A stretch of DNA of 64,000 bases, taken from positions 203,660 through 267,659 of the forward strand of contig NZ_MAYU01000023.1 in NCBI RefSeq assembly GCF_001685025.1, read 5' to 3'. The position numbers and the translations under genes were made by a program. Of the stretch, positions 53,426 to 62,266 are shown piece by piece (position 1 is the first letter of the stretch; each line of letters starts with the position of its first letter). Under the pieces are notes generated by a model. That model was not told where the DNA came from and did not search any database. It was given only the letters and a program-made list of their open reading frames with translations. This DNA is from Bacillus sp. FJAT-27225 (lineage in GTDB: Bacteria > Bacillota > Bacilli > Bacillales > Cytobacillaceae).

Positions 53426-54475
53426 ATGCAAGTTATACAGATTGGTTCTTTATCCATTTTATTAAAATGGGCTCTGCTTGGAATTGCCATCCTAATCGGT
53501 CTTCTATTTTTAAAGCTATGGATGCGGAAGGCAGAAACCGAGTTAACCAAAAGGGTATTTGATAGTCTATCAAACAGCCTTATAGTAGGTTTTGTTTTAT
53601 GGAAGTTGAGCTTACTCCTATTCGAGCCCTCTCTTGTGAAGGAGAGTTTGCTTTCCTTGCTCTATTTTACCGGAGGCAGTAAAGGGTTGATGTTAGCGAT
53701 CCCTGTTTCAATCCTGTTCTTCTTTATCCAGGGGCGTAAACAAAATGTACCTGCTTTGGTAATGGTGCAGTCAGCCTTCATGTTTAGCTTTGCGGTCATA
53801 AGCAGCTATTATTTGCTGGCTTTTTTCATTCTTGAACCCCGTAATATGGCTCATCTCCTCTTGGGATTATATGCTTTAGCCATACTAGGCATTTCTTTTA
53901 TAAAGCCAAAGAGCCTCTTTGCGAAAAAAGGTATCATTACCTCTGTGCTTATTTTGTTCGTTTTGATTAGCATGTCCGTGAATGGGGCTCTTTCAGAGGA
54001 CTCGGTGGATCAAGCTGCACAAGTGAGTACAGAAGATGTGAAGACAGGAGTAAACAAAGGTGATTTGGCTCCTGACTTTCAAGTGCAAACACTGGATGGA
54101 AAATCAATCAGATTGTCAGAGCTGCGCGGAAAGAAGGTTATCCTGAATTTCTGGGCAAGCTGGTGCCCGCCCTGTAAGGCAGAAATGCCTCACATGCAGG
54201 ATTTTTACTCAGGGACGGAAAACAAGGACATTGAAATCCTTGCCGTGAATCTAACGGATACTGAGAGAAATTCCGGCCATATCAAGGAATTTGCAAAAGA
54301 ATATAGGCTAACCTTCCCTGTACTGCTTGATGAAGATGGCGAAGTTGGCCGGACATACCAAGCCGTTACCATCCCAACTAGTTATTTTATCGACAGCGCC
54401 GGGATTATACGCCAAAAAGTAGTTGGCCCAATGGATAAAGAAATGATGTCAGAGCTTAGCCAAAGTATGAAATAA
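53426..54475 (+). CDS. Membrane TlpA/ResA-type thioredoxin protein
   Basis: 349 aa; AAAGGGAGGGC precedes the ATG. About six hydrophobic helices (residues 1 to about 190), then an external thioredoxin domain with LGDLAPDFQVQTLDGKSIRLSELRGKKVILNF-type entry and the active site WASWCPPCKAEMP (CPPC), ending TIPTSYFIDSAGIIRQKVVG. The membrane part replaces the simple anchor of ResA. Likely a thiol-disulfide reductase facing outside; the membrane part may supply electrons, although I see no conserved Cys pair in it. Confidence 0.85.
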   Translation: MQVIQIGSLSILLKWALLGIAILIGLLFLKLWMRKAETELTKRVFDSLSNSLIVGFVLWKLSLLLFEPSLVKESLLSLLYFTGGSKGLMLAIPVSILFFFIQGRKQNVPALVMVQSAFMFSFAVISSYYLLAFFILEPRNMAHLLLGLYALAILGISFIKPKSLFAKKGIITSVLILFVLISMSVNGALSEDSVDQAAQVSTEDVKTGVNKGDLAPDFQVQTLDGKSIRLSELRGKKVILNFWASWCPPCKAEMPHMQDFYSGTENKDIEILAVNLTDTERNSGHIKEFAKEYRLTFPVLLDEDGEVGRTYQAVTIPTSYFIDSAGIIRQKVVGPMDKEMMSELSQSMK

Positions 54476-54616
54476 GTAAAACAGAGACCGGTACAAATCG
54501 TAGGTTGCTGATTAGTCACCTTTGATATTCCTATTTCTCGTTGGAGTCAATTTTCGTGTAAAAACGATCATTTACCCCTATACTATGTTAGAAGATACCA
54601 GTAGGAGGGATGAACC

Positions 54617-55319
54617 GTGCACATTGAAATGTGGACAGATTTTGCTTGACCGTTTTGCTATATTGGCAAAAGGCGTCTGGAGGACGCTATTAAACAGGTT
54701 AATCATCCAATTGAAGTGACATATCGCTGTTATGAGCTTGATCCAACAGCTAAGCGTGATATAAAAGAAAGTATGAATGAGACTTTGGCCAAGAAATATG
54801 GCATGAGCCTTGCCCAGGCAAAAGCTAATACGGACCGTGTCGTGCAAATGGCGAAGGAAGTCGGTCTGGATTATCAGATGGATACCTTGATCCAGACGAA
54901 TACGTTCGATGCTCACCGGGTGACAATGTTCGCCAAGGAAAAGGGCCTGATGAAGGAAATGACCGAGCGGATTTTGCAAGCCTATTTTACTGAGTCCAAG
55001 CATATTGGCGACCAAGATACACTTGCGGATTTGGCTGCCGACGTGGGGCTGGACAGGGAAGAAGTTAAAAACATGCTTGTCAGTGAGGAAATGACTGCTG
55101 AGGTTCGTACCGATGAGCAACTGGCTCGCCAGTATGGAATATCAGGAGTTCCATTCTTCCTGATCAACAATAAATACGCCCTTTTCTGGTGCACAGCCAG
55201 CAGAAGTTTTCGTGCAGGCGCTCCAGAAAGTGATTGCCGAGGATGAAAAGAAGATTACAGTCCTTGGTCAGGATGGGGACTTCTGTAATGATGAAGGTTG
55301 CGAGATCCCTAAAAAGTAA
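54617..55319 (+). pseudogene. DsbA/FrnE-type oxidoreductase with UGA at CxxC and a frameshift
   Basis: GTG at 54617 preceded by GGAGG. The frame reads MHIEMWTDFA-stop-PFCYIGKRRLEDAIKQ: the TGA at 54647-54649 stands exactly where the first Cys of the CPFC active site belongs. After it the frame stays open (TYRCYELDPTAKR...) until GVPFFLINNKYAL, where one extra T in TTTT near 55182-55185 shifts it; in the next frame the normal end (SGAQPAEVFVQ... DGDFCNDEGCEIPKK, TAA at 55317-55319) is found. Two separate lesions argue for a pseudogene or sequencing errors rather than selenocysteine. Confidence 0.85.
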
Positions 55320-55331
55320 ATAGTAATTAAA

Positions 55332-55379
55332 AAGCCTAGCCGCGGATTCCTCAAATGGAAGACAGGGCTAGGTTTTTTT
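55332..55379 (+). terminator. Intrinsic terminator
   Basis: AGCCTAGCC (55333-55341) pairs with GGGCTAGGT (55364-55372), then TTTTTTT. Confidence 0.8.
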
Positions 55380-55425
55380 GTTTAGTTTGAGCGCTTATTG
55401 TGTTTGAGAAATTCTACCTTTATTC

Positions 55426-55458
55426 AAAAAAGCCATCTGTTTTCCAAAACAGATGGCT
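55426..55458 (-). terminator. Terminator of the metallopeptidase gene
   Basis: AGCCATCTGTTTT and AAAACAGATGGCT, near-perfect stem; six T on the minus strand. Confidence 0.88.
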
Positions 55459-55464
55459 GGCTCA

Positions 55465-56181
55465 TTAATTCTTTACTGTTTGGTGGTTTTCCGCGGGGAT
55501 ATTGCGCTGCAGCTCATGGATGAATTTATACGTTAATGGCGCGCGATCCTTCAGTGTTGCTCGGGACTCCTCACTTGCATAATAGAAGGCAAATGCCTCG
55601 GCAAAATACTCTTCTTTGTAGTCATAATAATAGAAGGTGCTAAAACTGTCATGTTCCAGCGCGTGAAGCCGGTTGAACTCATCGGAATAACTAATATTGT
55701 TAAAAACATAATAATCAATCGCATGGGCCAATTCATGCAATTCGAGGTTAACGGAGCTGTGCATCCTCTGGTAGCTATAGCCAATCCTGGCTACCACTGT
55801 TTTGCCTCCAATCCCCGGAACATCATCCCACGTATAGCCGGTATTTTCCCAGCCCCTTGGAACGACTCCTTTTAGATAAGCATATTCTGGCAGATCAGTA
55901 ATCGGGAAATCAATAAACTTTAAGCGGACTCCCTGTTTGTGCGCTACATTCAGAATATTACGCGGGATGCTCCAAATACGGTCTGACATATTGAGCGCCT
56001 CTTCGTACGGGTTCTTAATATCAGATTCTCCCTTGATCTCAATCGTGACCAATCTTTCAAGAACCTGATTTAATTGAGGGTCCTGCGTATTCCCTTTTTC
56101 CGCGAAGGTCTGGGCTGGAACAATTATCGAAAAGAGCAGCGCAAAGACAATGAGTAAGGCCGGCCGTTTCTTACGATTCAT
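55465..56181 (-). CDS. Secreted lethal-factor-like zinc metallopeptidase
   Basis: 238 aa; a GGGGGAGTC sequence lies about seven bases before the ATG. Signal peptide (RPALLIVFALLFSIIVPAQTFA, cleavage after AQTFA). The catalytic part carries HELAHAIDYYVF (HExxH), and about 40 residues later YYDYKEEYFAEAFAFYY, where the third zinc ligand Glu is expected. This combination with SIPRNILNVAHKQGVRLKFIDFPITDLPEYA matches the anthrax-lethal-factor/Pro-Pro endopeptidase (M34-type) fold rather than thermolysin. No toxin translocation domain is present, so it is a free secreted protease. Target unknown. Confidence 0.82.
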   Translation of the reverse strand: MNRKKRPALLIVFALLFSIIVPAQTFAEKGNTQDPQLNQVLERLVTIEIKGESDIKNPYEEALNMSDRIWSIPRNILNVAHKQGVRLKFIDFPITDLPEYAYLKGVVPRGWENTGYTWDDVPGIGGKTVVARIGYSYQRMHSSVNLELHELAHAIDYYVFNNISYSDEFNRLHALEHDSFSTFYYYDYKEEYFAEAFAFYYASEESRATLKDRAPLTYKFIHELQRNIPAENHQTVKN

Positions 56182-56415
56182 TTTTCATGACTCCCCCTAT
56201 TTATTTGTTAACAATGTAATTCTTTACGCCAGCCTGTTTTCCTCTATTATAAAAGCAATAAGTGAGAAAGCCTTCTTTAGGCCCGAGTTGAAATAGGACT
56301 TACGACCCGAAAAGGGGTTCCCAATATATTCTTTTTAGGAAAAAAACAGGAATATTGGCGGAATATATTGAATATACAAACAGGGTGGTCAAATTTTCGA
56401 TAACAGGAGGGCTAT

Positions 56416-57804
56416 ATGCTAAGTAAAAGTGTAGTTGAAGATGTACTTACCGCGGCTTTATCGACGGGTGGGGATTTTGCGGAGGTTTTCGTTGAGGATA
56501 GGTTTACCAATAATCTTACTTTCCAAAGTGGGAGAGTTGAAACGGCCTTGTCAGGCCGGGATTTCGGTGTAGGAATTCGCGTGTTTAACGAGTTTCAGAG
56601 TTTCTATGCGTATACGACCGACTTTAGCCAGGAAGGGCTTGTGAAGGCCGCCAATCGTGCAGCCCAGGCGATTAAAGGGAAAGCGTCCGTTCGTTTGGCC
56701 TCTTTCACCCAGCAGACGGTGGATTCCATTCACCCAATCCAAGTTATGCCCCAGGATGTTGAGAAAGCACGCAAGGCAGCAATCATAAAGGCTGCCTACG
56801 AAAAAGCTAAGAACTATCATTCCTCAATTTCTCAGGTGACAGTCCGCTATATGGACGAAGAGCAAAACGTACTGATAGCAAATTCGGAAGGAAAGTTTGT
56901 TGAAGATAAACGGGTTCGGTCAAGGCTGGCAATCCAGGCTGTCGCGGTCCGGGACAATAAAATGGAAACAGGCTTTTATGGCCCTGGATCTTATCAAGGT
57001 TTTGAGTTCTTTGAAAATCTCAACCTCGACCATTATGCGAACGAAGCGGCCCGCATTGCGGTAACAATGCTGGATGCGGCTCCATGTCCAAGCGGGAAAT
57101 TCCCGGTCATTATTGATAATGAATTTGGTGGTGTCATTTTCCACGAGGCATGCGGACATGGTTTGGAAGCTACGGCTGTTGCGAAAAATAATTCCGTGTT
57201 TGCCAACAGGATTGGCGAGCAGGTGGCACCGGAAATTGTTTCCTACATAGATGATGGAACGATTCCAAACGAATGGGGTTCAATCACAATCGATGATGAA
57301 GGCGAAAAGGCGAGGAAAAATGTTCTGATTGAAAATGGAATTTTAAAAGGATACTTGATTGATAAATTCAATAGCCGGCGAATGGGAATGGACTCGACTG
57401 GATCAGGGCGGAGGCAATCATTCCGGTTTGCGCCAACCTCAAGGATGACGAATACGTATATTGCACCGGGAAAATCGACACCTGAAGAGATTATCTCCAA
57501 TACAGAACATGGCATTTATGCGAAGTATATGGGCGGAGGACAGGTCAATCCGGCAACAGGCGATTACAATTTTGCGATTGAAGAAGCATATGAGGTGAAA
57601 AACGGGAAACTTGGCCGTCCGCTGAAAGGCGCGACCTTAATAGGAAATGGGCCGAAAACCCTCCAGCTCGTTGATTTGGTTGGAAACAATCTTGGCCACG
57701 CAGCTGGCATGTGCGGTTCCCAGAGCGGAAGCATCCCGGTGAATGTTGGCCAGCCGATGATCCGTGTCAGTGAAATCACTGTTGGTGGGACAAAGGGGGA
57801 ATAG
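56416..57804 (+). CDS. tldD: TldD metalloprotease subunit
   Basis: 462 aa; AGGAGGG precedes the ATG. HEACGHGLEATAV holds the HExxxH zinc motif; GGQVNPATGDYNFAIEEAYEVKNGKLGRPLKGATLIG is characteristic of the family. With TldE it forms a heterodimeric peptidase that unfolds and degrades short peptides. Stop codon 3 bases before tldE. Confidence 0.95.
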   Translation: MLSKSVVEDVLTAALSTGGDFAEVFVEDRFTNNLTFQSGRVETALSGRDFGVGIRVFNEFQSFYAYTTDFSQEGLVKAANRAAQAIKGKASVRLASFTQQTVDSIHPIQVMPQDVEKARKAAIIKAAYEKAKNYHSSISQVTVRYMDEEQNVLIANSEGKFVEDKRVRSRLAIQAVAVRDNKMETGFYGPGSYQGFEFFENLNLDHYANEAARIAVTMLDAAPCPSGKFPVIIDNEFGGVIFHEACGHGLEATAVAKNNSVFANRIGEQVAPEIVSYIDDGTIPNEWGSITIDDEGEKARKNVLIENGILKGYLIDKFNSRRMGMDSTGSGRRQSFRFAPTSRMTNTYIAPGKSTPEEIISNTEHGIYAKYMGGGQVNPATGDYNFAIEEAYEVKNGKLGRPLKGATLIGNGPKTLQLVDLVGNNLGHAAGMCGSQSGSIPVNVGQPMIRVSEITVGGTKGE

Positions 57805-57807
57805 GCG

Positions 57808-59142
57808 ATGACAATACGTGAGCTGCTGTTTAAGGAAGCGGAGAAGAACGGTTTTACGGATGCGGAAATTTATTCGGAGAAAAAGGAAGTCTTTGGCTGT
57901 CAGGTGTACAAGGGGGAAATTGACCAGTACGAGATAGCCGAAGACGGTGGCTTGTCGTTCCGGGGCATCGTCGATGGAAAGATGGGTTATGCCTATACAG
58001 AAAAACTGGATGAGGACTCGATTCCTTTTTTAATAAAAAATGCGCTGGAAAATGCGCAGGTAATGAATGATGAGGAACGGGAAGAGATTTTCTCTGGAAG
58101 CAGCTTTTATGAAGAAGGGGATTTTTATTCGGACTCGCTTGACGAGGTAAGTATCCCTGAAAAAATTCAATTTGTTAAGGACATGGAAAGAGAATTGTTT
58201 TCCATTGATTCGCGGTTTAGCTCGACTGACTGGTGCTCAATCCGGCATGAGTCTGTTACGAGAACCCTTGCCAACAATAAAGGCTTGAATGTAAGCAACC
58301 GTATCAATTACTTGTACGTTTTAATTGAGGCAGTCGTCAAGGACGGCGACGAAACCAAGACGGCCTTTGAATTTAAACTAACCCAGGATTTTAACAGCTT
58401 AAATGCCAGGGAGATTGCCCAAAGGGCTGCGGAGAAGGCACTTGCCCAATTGAACTCGAGGCCAATTGAGAGTAAAAATTACTCTGTGCTGATTAAAAAC
58501 GATGCCGCAGCCCAGCTGCTGGCAGTGTACTCGGGTAATTTTTCAGCAGAAAATACGCAGGCAGGCGTATCTCCTTTAAAGGATAAAAGCGGGAAAGAAA
58601 TCGCCTCTAGCAAGATTACAATTGTCGATGATCCATTCCTGAAAGGGGGACTTGGCTGCCGAACGTTTGACAGTGAGGGAGTAGCGACAACTAAATTAAC
58701 TGTTGTTGAGTCAGGTGTACTGCAATCCTTGCTTCATAATCAGAAAACTGCCAAGAAGGATGGAACCACTACGACAGGCCATGCGCATAAGGATTCATAT
58801 AAATCCGCCGTAAAAGTCGGCCCGTCCAATTTCTATATCGAGCCTTCTTCAAAGGATTTTGACGCTCTGCTCGGTTCAGTGGATGAAGGTGTTCTGATTA
58901 CGAGCCTATCCGGATTGCATTCCGGTGCCAACACAGTATCGGGGGATTTCTCAGTTGCGGCTAATGGATTCTATATTAAGGATGGTAAGGTGCAATATCC
59001 GATGAACCTGATGACGATAGCGGGCAATTTTTATCAAATGCTCAAGGACGTCAAGGCTGTCGGCGCCGATCTTGCCTTCCCGCTCTCGCCAGTCGGCTCA
59101 CCATCCATCTTAGTAAAATCACTCTCTGTAACAGTGGAGTAA
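57808..59142 (+). CDS. pmbA: TldE/PmbA metalloprotease subunit
   Basis: 444 aa; partner of TldD, with AGGGGG ahead of the ATG at the end of tldD. Lacks the HExxxH motif, as expected. GYAYTEKLDEDSIPFLIKNALENA near the N-terminus and the C-terminal SGLHSGANTVSGDFSVAANGFYIKDGKVQYPMNLMTIAGNF are typical. Confidence 0.95.
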   Translation: MTIRELLFKEAEKNGFTDAEIYSEKKEVFGCQVYKGEIDQYEIAEDGGLSFRGIVDGKMGYAYTEKLDEDSIPFLIKNALENAQVMNDEEREEIFSGSSFYEEGDFYSDSLDEVSIPEKIQFVKDMERELFSIDSRFSSTDWCSIRHESVTRTLANNKGLNVSNRINYLYVLIEAVVKDGDETKTAFEFKLTQDFNSLNAREIAQRAAEKALAQLNSRPIESKNYSVLIKNDAAAQLLAVYSGNFSAENTQAGVSPLKDKSGKEIASSKITIVDDPFLKGGLGCRTFDSEGVATTKLTVVESGVLQSLLHNQKTAKKDGTTTTGHAHKDSYKSAVKVGPSNFYIEPSSKDFDALLGSVDEGVLITSLSGLHSGANTVSGDFSVAANGFYIKDGKVQYPMNLMTIAGNFYQMLKDVKAVGADLAFPLSPVGSPSILVKSLSVTVE

Positions 59143-59216
59143 AACCGGACGGTTTTGGTTTGCTGTGGTCGAGGCAGGATTCCTTTGGTTGCATAGGTCT
59201 CGTATGGATTTAATTA

Positions 59217-59276
59217 AAAAAGGACGTTTTGTCGGCTCGATTGAAAGCAGGCAGAACGTCCTTTTGAGTTTAATAT
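59217..59276. terminator. Bidirectional terminator
   Basis: AAAAGGACGTT (59218-59228) and AACGTCCTTTT (59265-59275) flank a ~36-base loop with A-run and T-run, between convergent genes. Confidence 0.75.
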
Positions 59277-59342
59277 GAGTGAGTGGAACCTGAAAGGAAG
59301 GCGATTCGAGTATACTCCCGTGCTAATGGATTGGCAATCCTA

Positions 59343-59822
59343 TTAGTCAAACTCTTTAAAGGAGTATCCATATCGTAAGGCTAGGTAGATTGCTATCCCG
59401 TCGCTTGGGTTGTCTTCGCCAAAGTTTACAGGCAAGAGAGCAAAAAATATATAGTAAAGAGAAAAGTAACCCAATTGATAGAAGAATTGATGCGTTGGCA
59501 AAATGCCCTCGATAATCAGTAAGTTCACAATAAGAATGGTTAAACCGTTGAATATGACGCCGCCTGCATAAATTAATGCGTGTTTCCACCTCTTCCCGTT
59601 TTTAATTTCGGTGTACGCACATGCAGCATCAATGAAATAAAGGAGGAAAAAGTGCATCCGCCCCAATGTGAATATCTTTCTTCCTCTTCCGACCGTTAAG
59701 TCTGCCTTTCCTCCAAATAGATAGACGAAAAAAACGTGCCCAAAGGCATGTATGAAGGCTACAATTGGTAATACGACAAAAAAAGCCCACGCAAATGTAT
59801 GGAGGTCGTCCCATGAAAACAC
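59343..59822 (-). CDS. M50-like membrane protein lacking the catalytic Glu
   Basis: 159 aa, four membrane helices. Helix one carries AFIHAFGHVFFVYLFGG: the two His of the site-2-protease HExxH motif are kept but the Glu is Ala. Near the end FGEDNPSDGIAIYLALRYG resembles the NPDG metal-ligand motif of the same family. A zinc-binding but proteolytically inactive member, or a different enzyme, is likely. Function unknown. Confidence 0.7.
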   Translation of the reverse strand: MFSWDDLHTFAWAFFVVLPIVAFIHAFGHVFFVYLFGGKADLTVGRGRKIFTLGRMHFFLLYFIDAACAYTEIKNGKRWKHALIYAGGVIFNGLTILIVNLLIIEGILPTHQFFYQLGYFSLYYIFFALLPVNFGEDNPSDGIAIYLALRYGYSFKEFD

Positions 59823-59958
59823 CGCAATCCCCCCTCCATAGGACGTTACCTCACATAAAAACTATTAAACATGTTAAATAAATTCCCTATACATTGTTAA
59901 AAATGACATCAAACAAAAAGGAGGCTGCTCGCATCAAACGAAACAGCGTCGCTTCTCC

Positions 59959-60324
59959 CTACACCCGCTCAAGAAAAAAGATAGTTGTTCTATCGTCCTC
60001 CATGAACTTTACATAAATAGAGATAGTTGCACCAATAAGGGAATTCAAAGTCGATGGCAGGGTAGCTTCTTCGTAAGCAATTCCAAGGTTATCGAGATCT
60101 GAAATGAGCAGATCGACTCCGCCTGGCTTATCAATCCAGTGAAGGTGTTCAAGGATCCGATTGCTGTTCATTACGGCAAGGTCCCATTTAATGGGCCTTC
60201 TTCCGTCGTCAATTTGTTTTACACTTACGTCTGCAATTTTCGCAAGGTACTCCCCTTCCCTAATCGGGGCGTTTCCTGCTAAACGATATACGATTTCCTG
60301 GGCATCAAATGAATAAATAGGCAT
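59959..60324 (-). CDS. Hypothetical protein (121 aa)
   Basis: I choose the ATG at 60324, with GAGGAGG 8 bases upstream; the ATG at 60348 would place that site inside the gene. Soluble protein, MPIYSFDAQEIVYRLAGNAPIREGEYLAKIADVSVKQIDDGRRPIKWDL, with a mixed alpha-beta pattern. No family recognised. Confidence 0.72.
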   Translation of the reverse strand: MPIYSFDAQEIVYRLAGNAPIREGEYLAKIADVSVKQIDDGRRPIKWDLAVMNSNRILEHLHWIDKPGGVDLLISDLDNLGIAYEEATLPSTLNSLIGATISIYVKFMEDDRTTIFFLERV

Positions 60325-60432
60325 AAAAAATTCCTCCTCGGATTTCAATTTCTCTTTCCATCCTTTATATATAGGTTTGAGGTCGAAAAGGACATGCCTT
60401 AGTCAAAAGAAGATAGGAATTTGGGTGAAGTG

Positions 60433-61452
60433 CTATTTGGGTAAAAAGCGTCTCTTAGCAATTTGTACAAGCTGGTATGCGAGATACGATAAACTGAACA
60501 CAAGGAATGTATCAATCAGGTTCCAAATAATCAGATGCGAAGATTCCTTAAGGCCTATTGCCCGGAATAACACATCGACCATATCGATTAGAAAAACATG
60601 AACCGCATAAATTCCAAGTGCGTTGCCGCCAATTTTGGTGATCAGCAGCCCTTTGCCAAGCTGTGGGTTATGCAACGCAAACGAGAAAAGGAAAATGGCA
60701 AGGAATATGGTGGATAAAAAGAATTCGCCATGACTTGACCCCAGCTCTTTTTCAAGCCATAGCCCTTCTAAAATCTGCAAGATTGAAAACAGCATAAATA
60801 ATAGGAGGTTAATCTTCTTGCTCAAGTGCTTTCGATGTTGCAGAGGTTTGTAATAAGAAAACCAAAACCCTGCTGTTGTGTAAAACAGGCCGAAAAACAA
60901 CGCGTCACGAGTGCTTTCCGGCAGTTGGAGAAATATTGAGTAGGCTTGGCCGAAAAGACCGACAATATGAAAACAAAGGCTGGCCGCCAGTAACAGTCCG
61001 ATTTTACCAAGCTTGAAAAATAAAAAGACAACTGTAATGCTCCAAACAAGCGCAATAACAAACCACAGCTGATAACCGCTCGTCCCCTGCCCATAGTACA
61101 ACAGCTTGAGAACAGTAAATCCCTTCATATAGTCGAAGAGCTTCTCCTGTACATCCCCGCTGCCTATTAGAATTCTAATAACATCATATACAAAGTAAAA
61201 AACCAGCCAGCTGGCATATATCTTCAGGATTTTAATAACGTACTTTTTAAAATAGTCTCCGCTATTAGGGGTTATGTTCACTTTAAGGCCGAAAAAATAC
61301 CCGGAAGCCATAAAGAAAAAGGGCACGGCAAATCTTGAAACGTTATCAAGAATAAAGTAGCCAATCACATGGTCACTCGGAAAGGTGTGGATCACCACAA
61401 CAGCCAATATAGCTAAAAATTTTATAAAGTCGATTGCGTAGTTACGGTTCAT
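60433..61452 (-). CDS. Membrane acyltransferase (family 3)
   Basis: 339 aa from the ATG at 61452 (GGGTG upstream); the frame opens at 61581, but the family starts at NRNYAIDFIKFLAILAVVVIHTFPS, which holds the conserved His. About ten membrane helices; VSRFAVPFFFMASGYFFG is the second family motif. Transfers acetyl or other acyl groups to sugars of surface polymers. Acceptor unknown. Confidence 0.88.
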   Translation of the reverse strand: MNRNYAIDFIKFLAILAVVVIHTFPSDHVIGYFILDNVSRFAVPFFFMASGYFFGLKVNITPNSGDYFKKYVIKILKIYASWLVFYFVYDVIRILIGSGDVQEKLFDYMKGFTVLKLLYYGQGTSGYQLWFVIALVWSITVVFLFFKLGKIGLLLAASLCFHIVGLFGQAYSIFLQLPESTRDALFFGLFYTTAGFWFSYYKPLQHRKHLSKKINLLLFMLFSILQILEGLWLEKELGSSHGEFFLSTIFLAIFLFSFALHNPQLGKGLLITKIGGNALGIYAVHVFLIDMVDVLFRAIGLKESSHLIIWNLIDTFLVFSLSYLAYQLVQIAKRRFLPK

Positions 61453-61635
61453 ATAGTCACCCTGGTTATTTCCTATACTGATTAGTATGGCCGAACCGTG
61501 GAGTTTTATTTTTAATGGCTTGTTTCGAAGGAAAGTGCACAAAATCGTAGAATGGTTGTCAATATTAACAAGATTTTTCAACGGAAAACAGTAGTAAAAT
61601 GTCCATAGGAGTCCAAACAGAAAGGAATTGTATAA

Positions 61636-61986
61636 ATGAAGAAGTTTTCAGTCTTGTTTCTCCTTCTCATTCTTGCATTAACAGGTTGTTCCGGCAGTTC
61701 CTATGAAACGGTCAATGCAGAAAAAGCGAAGGAACTGGTGGACAGCGGAAAGATTGATGGAATTTTGGATGTTCGTACCCCTGAAGAATACCAGGCTGGC
61801 CATATCGAAGGTGCTATCATGATTCCCCTTCAGGTCATTGAAAGTCAAATGGCCAAGCTCGGTAAGGACAAAACCTACTTAGTATACTGCAGGAGCGGGA
61901 ACAGAAGCCAGCAAGCCTCGGAGATTCTCAGCCAAAATGGGTTCAAGCATATTTACAATATGAGCGATGGATATTCGGAGTGGTAG
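61636..61986 (+). CDS. Rhodanese-domain lipoprotein
   Basis: 116 aa; AAAGGAA precedes the ATG. Lipoprotein signal MKKFSVLFLLLILALTGC with Cys18 as the anchor, then a rhodanese domain: GILDVRTPEEYQAGHIEGAIMIPL and the active loop YCRSGNRSQQA with catalytic Cys. Sulfurtransferase on the outer face of the membrane. Not adjacent to the CstR locus and without a visible CstR-type operator. Confidence 0.92.
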   Translation: MKKFSVLFLLLILALTGCSGSSYETVNAEKAKELVDSGKIDGILDVRTPEEYQAGHIEGAIMIPLQVIESQMAKLGKDKTYLVYCRSGNRSQQASEILSQNGFKHIYNMSDGYSEW

Positions 61987-62070
61987 ATGTAGCTGATTAT
62001 ATTGGAGTGGTTTATTGCCACTGTTTTTAGTTAGTATGAAATGGTTACGGCATGTTGCTGTAAGAAAAAA

Positions 62071-62112
62071 GGCCTTTCTTTCTGCTAAGTGCAGGTGAAA
62101 GGCCAAACTTTT
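62071..62112 (+). terminator. Terminator of the rhodanese lipoprotein gene
   Basis: GGCCTTTC (62071-62078) pairs with GAAAGGCC (62097-62104), followed by AAACTTTTAT. Confidence 0.6.
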
Positions 62113-62266
62113 ATCCCGCATTAACGGGCTGTAAGCCCCACAATAATGCCTAAGGGGAGCCGAAGAAGCGAAGGTGGGGGGACAAACAGCCCGTAAAAGC
62201 CCGATTGGTTCAACTATCAATCAGTGGGGGATGAGAACCCCCTCACTGATTGAAGTTTCACTTTAT
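62110..62266. mobile_element. bcr1-like non-autonomous repeat with TTTAT flanks
   Basis: The 147-bp interior (62115-62261) begins CCCGCATTAACGGGCTGTAA and ends CACTGATTGAAGTTTCAC, a sequence type I recall from B. cereus-group bcr1 repeats. Both sides carry TTTAT (62110-62114 and 62262-62266), like the 5-bp target duplication reported for bcr1. Inside, ACGGGCTGT pairs with ACAGCCCGT and CAATCAGTG...CACTGATTG forms a strong hairpin. The right TTTAT includes the TAA stop of the nucleotidase gene. Confidence 0.7.
62217..62252 (-). terminator. Hairpin of the bcr1-like element just past the nucleotidase gene
   Basis: AATCAGTG (62219-62226) pairs with CACTGATT (62244-62251), with GGGG/CCCC inside. 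The repeat may supply the 3' end of the nucleotidase mRNA, but the T-run is poor. Confidence 0.45.

Noticed and set aside
54617-54730. Selenocysteine-containing DsbA-like protein (UPFC)
   Set aside because: The possible hairpin after the UGA lacks a bacterial SECIS-like apical loop, and a second, unrelated frameshift breaks the same gene.
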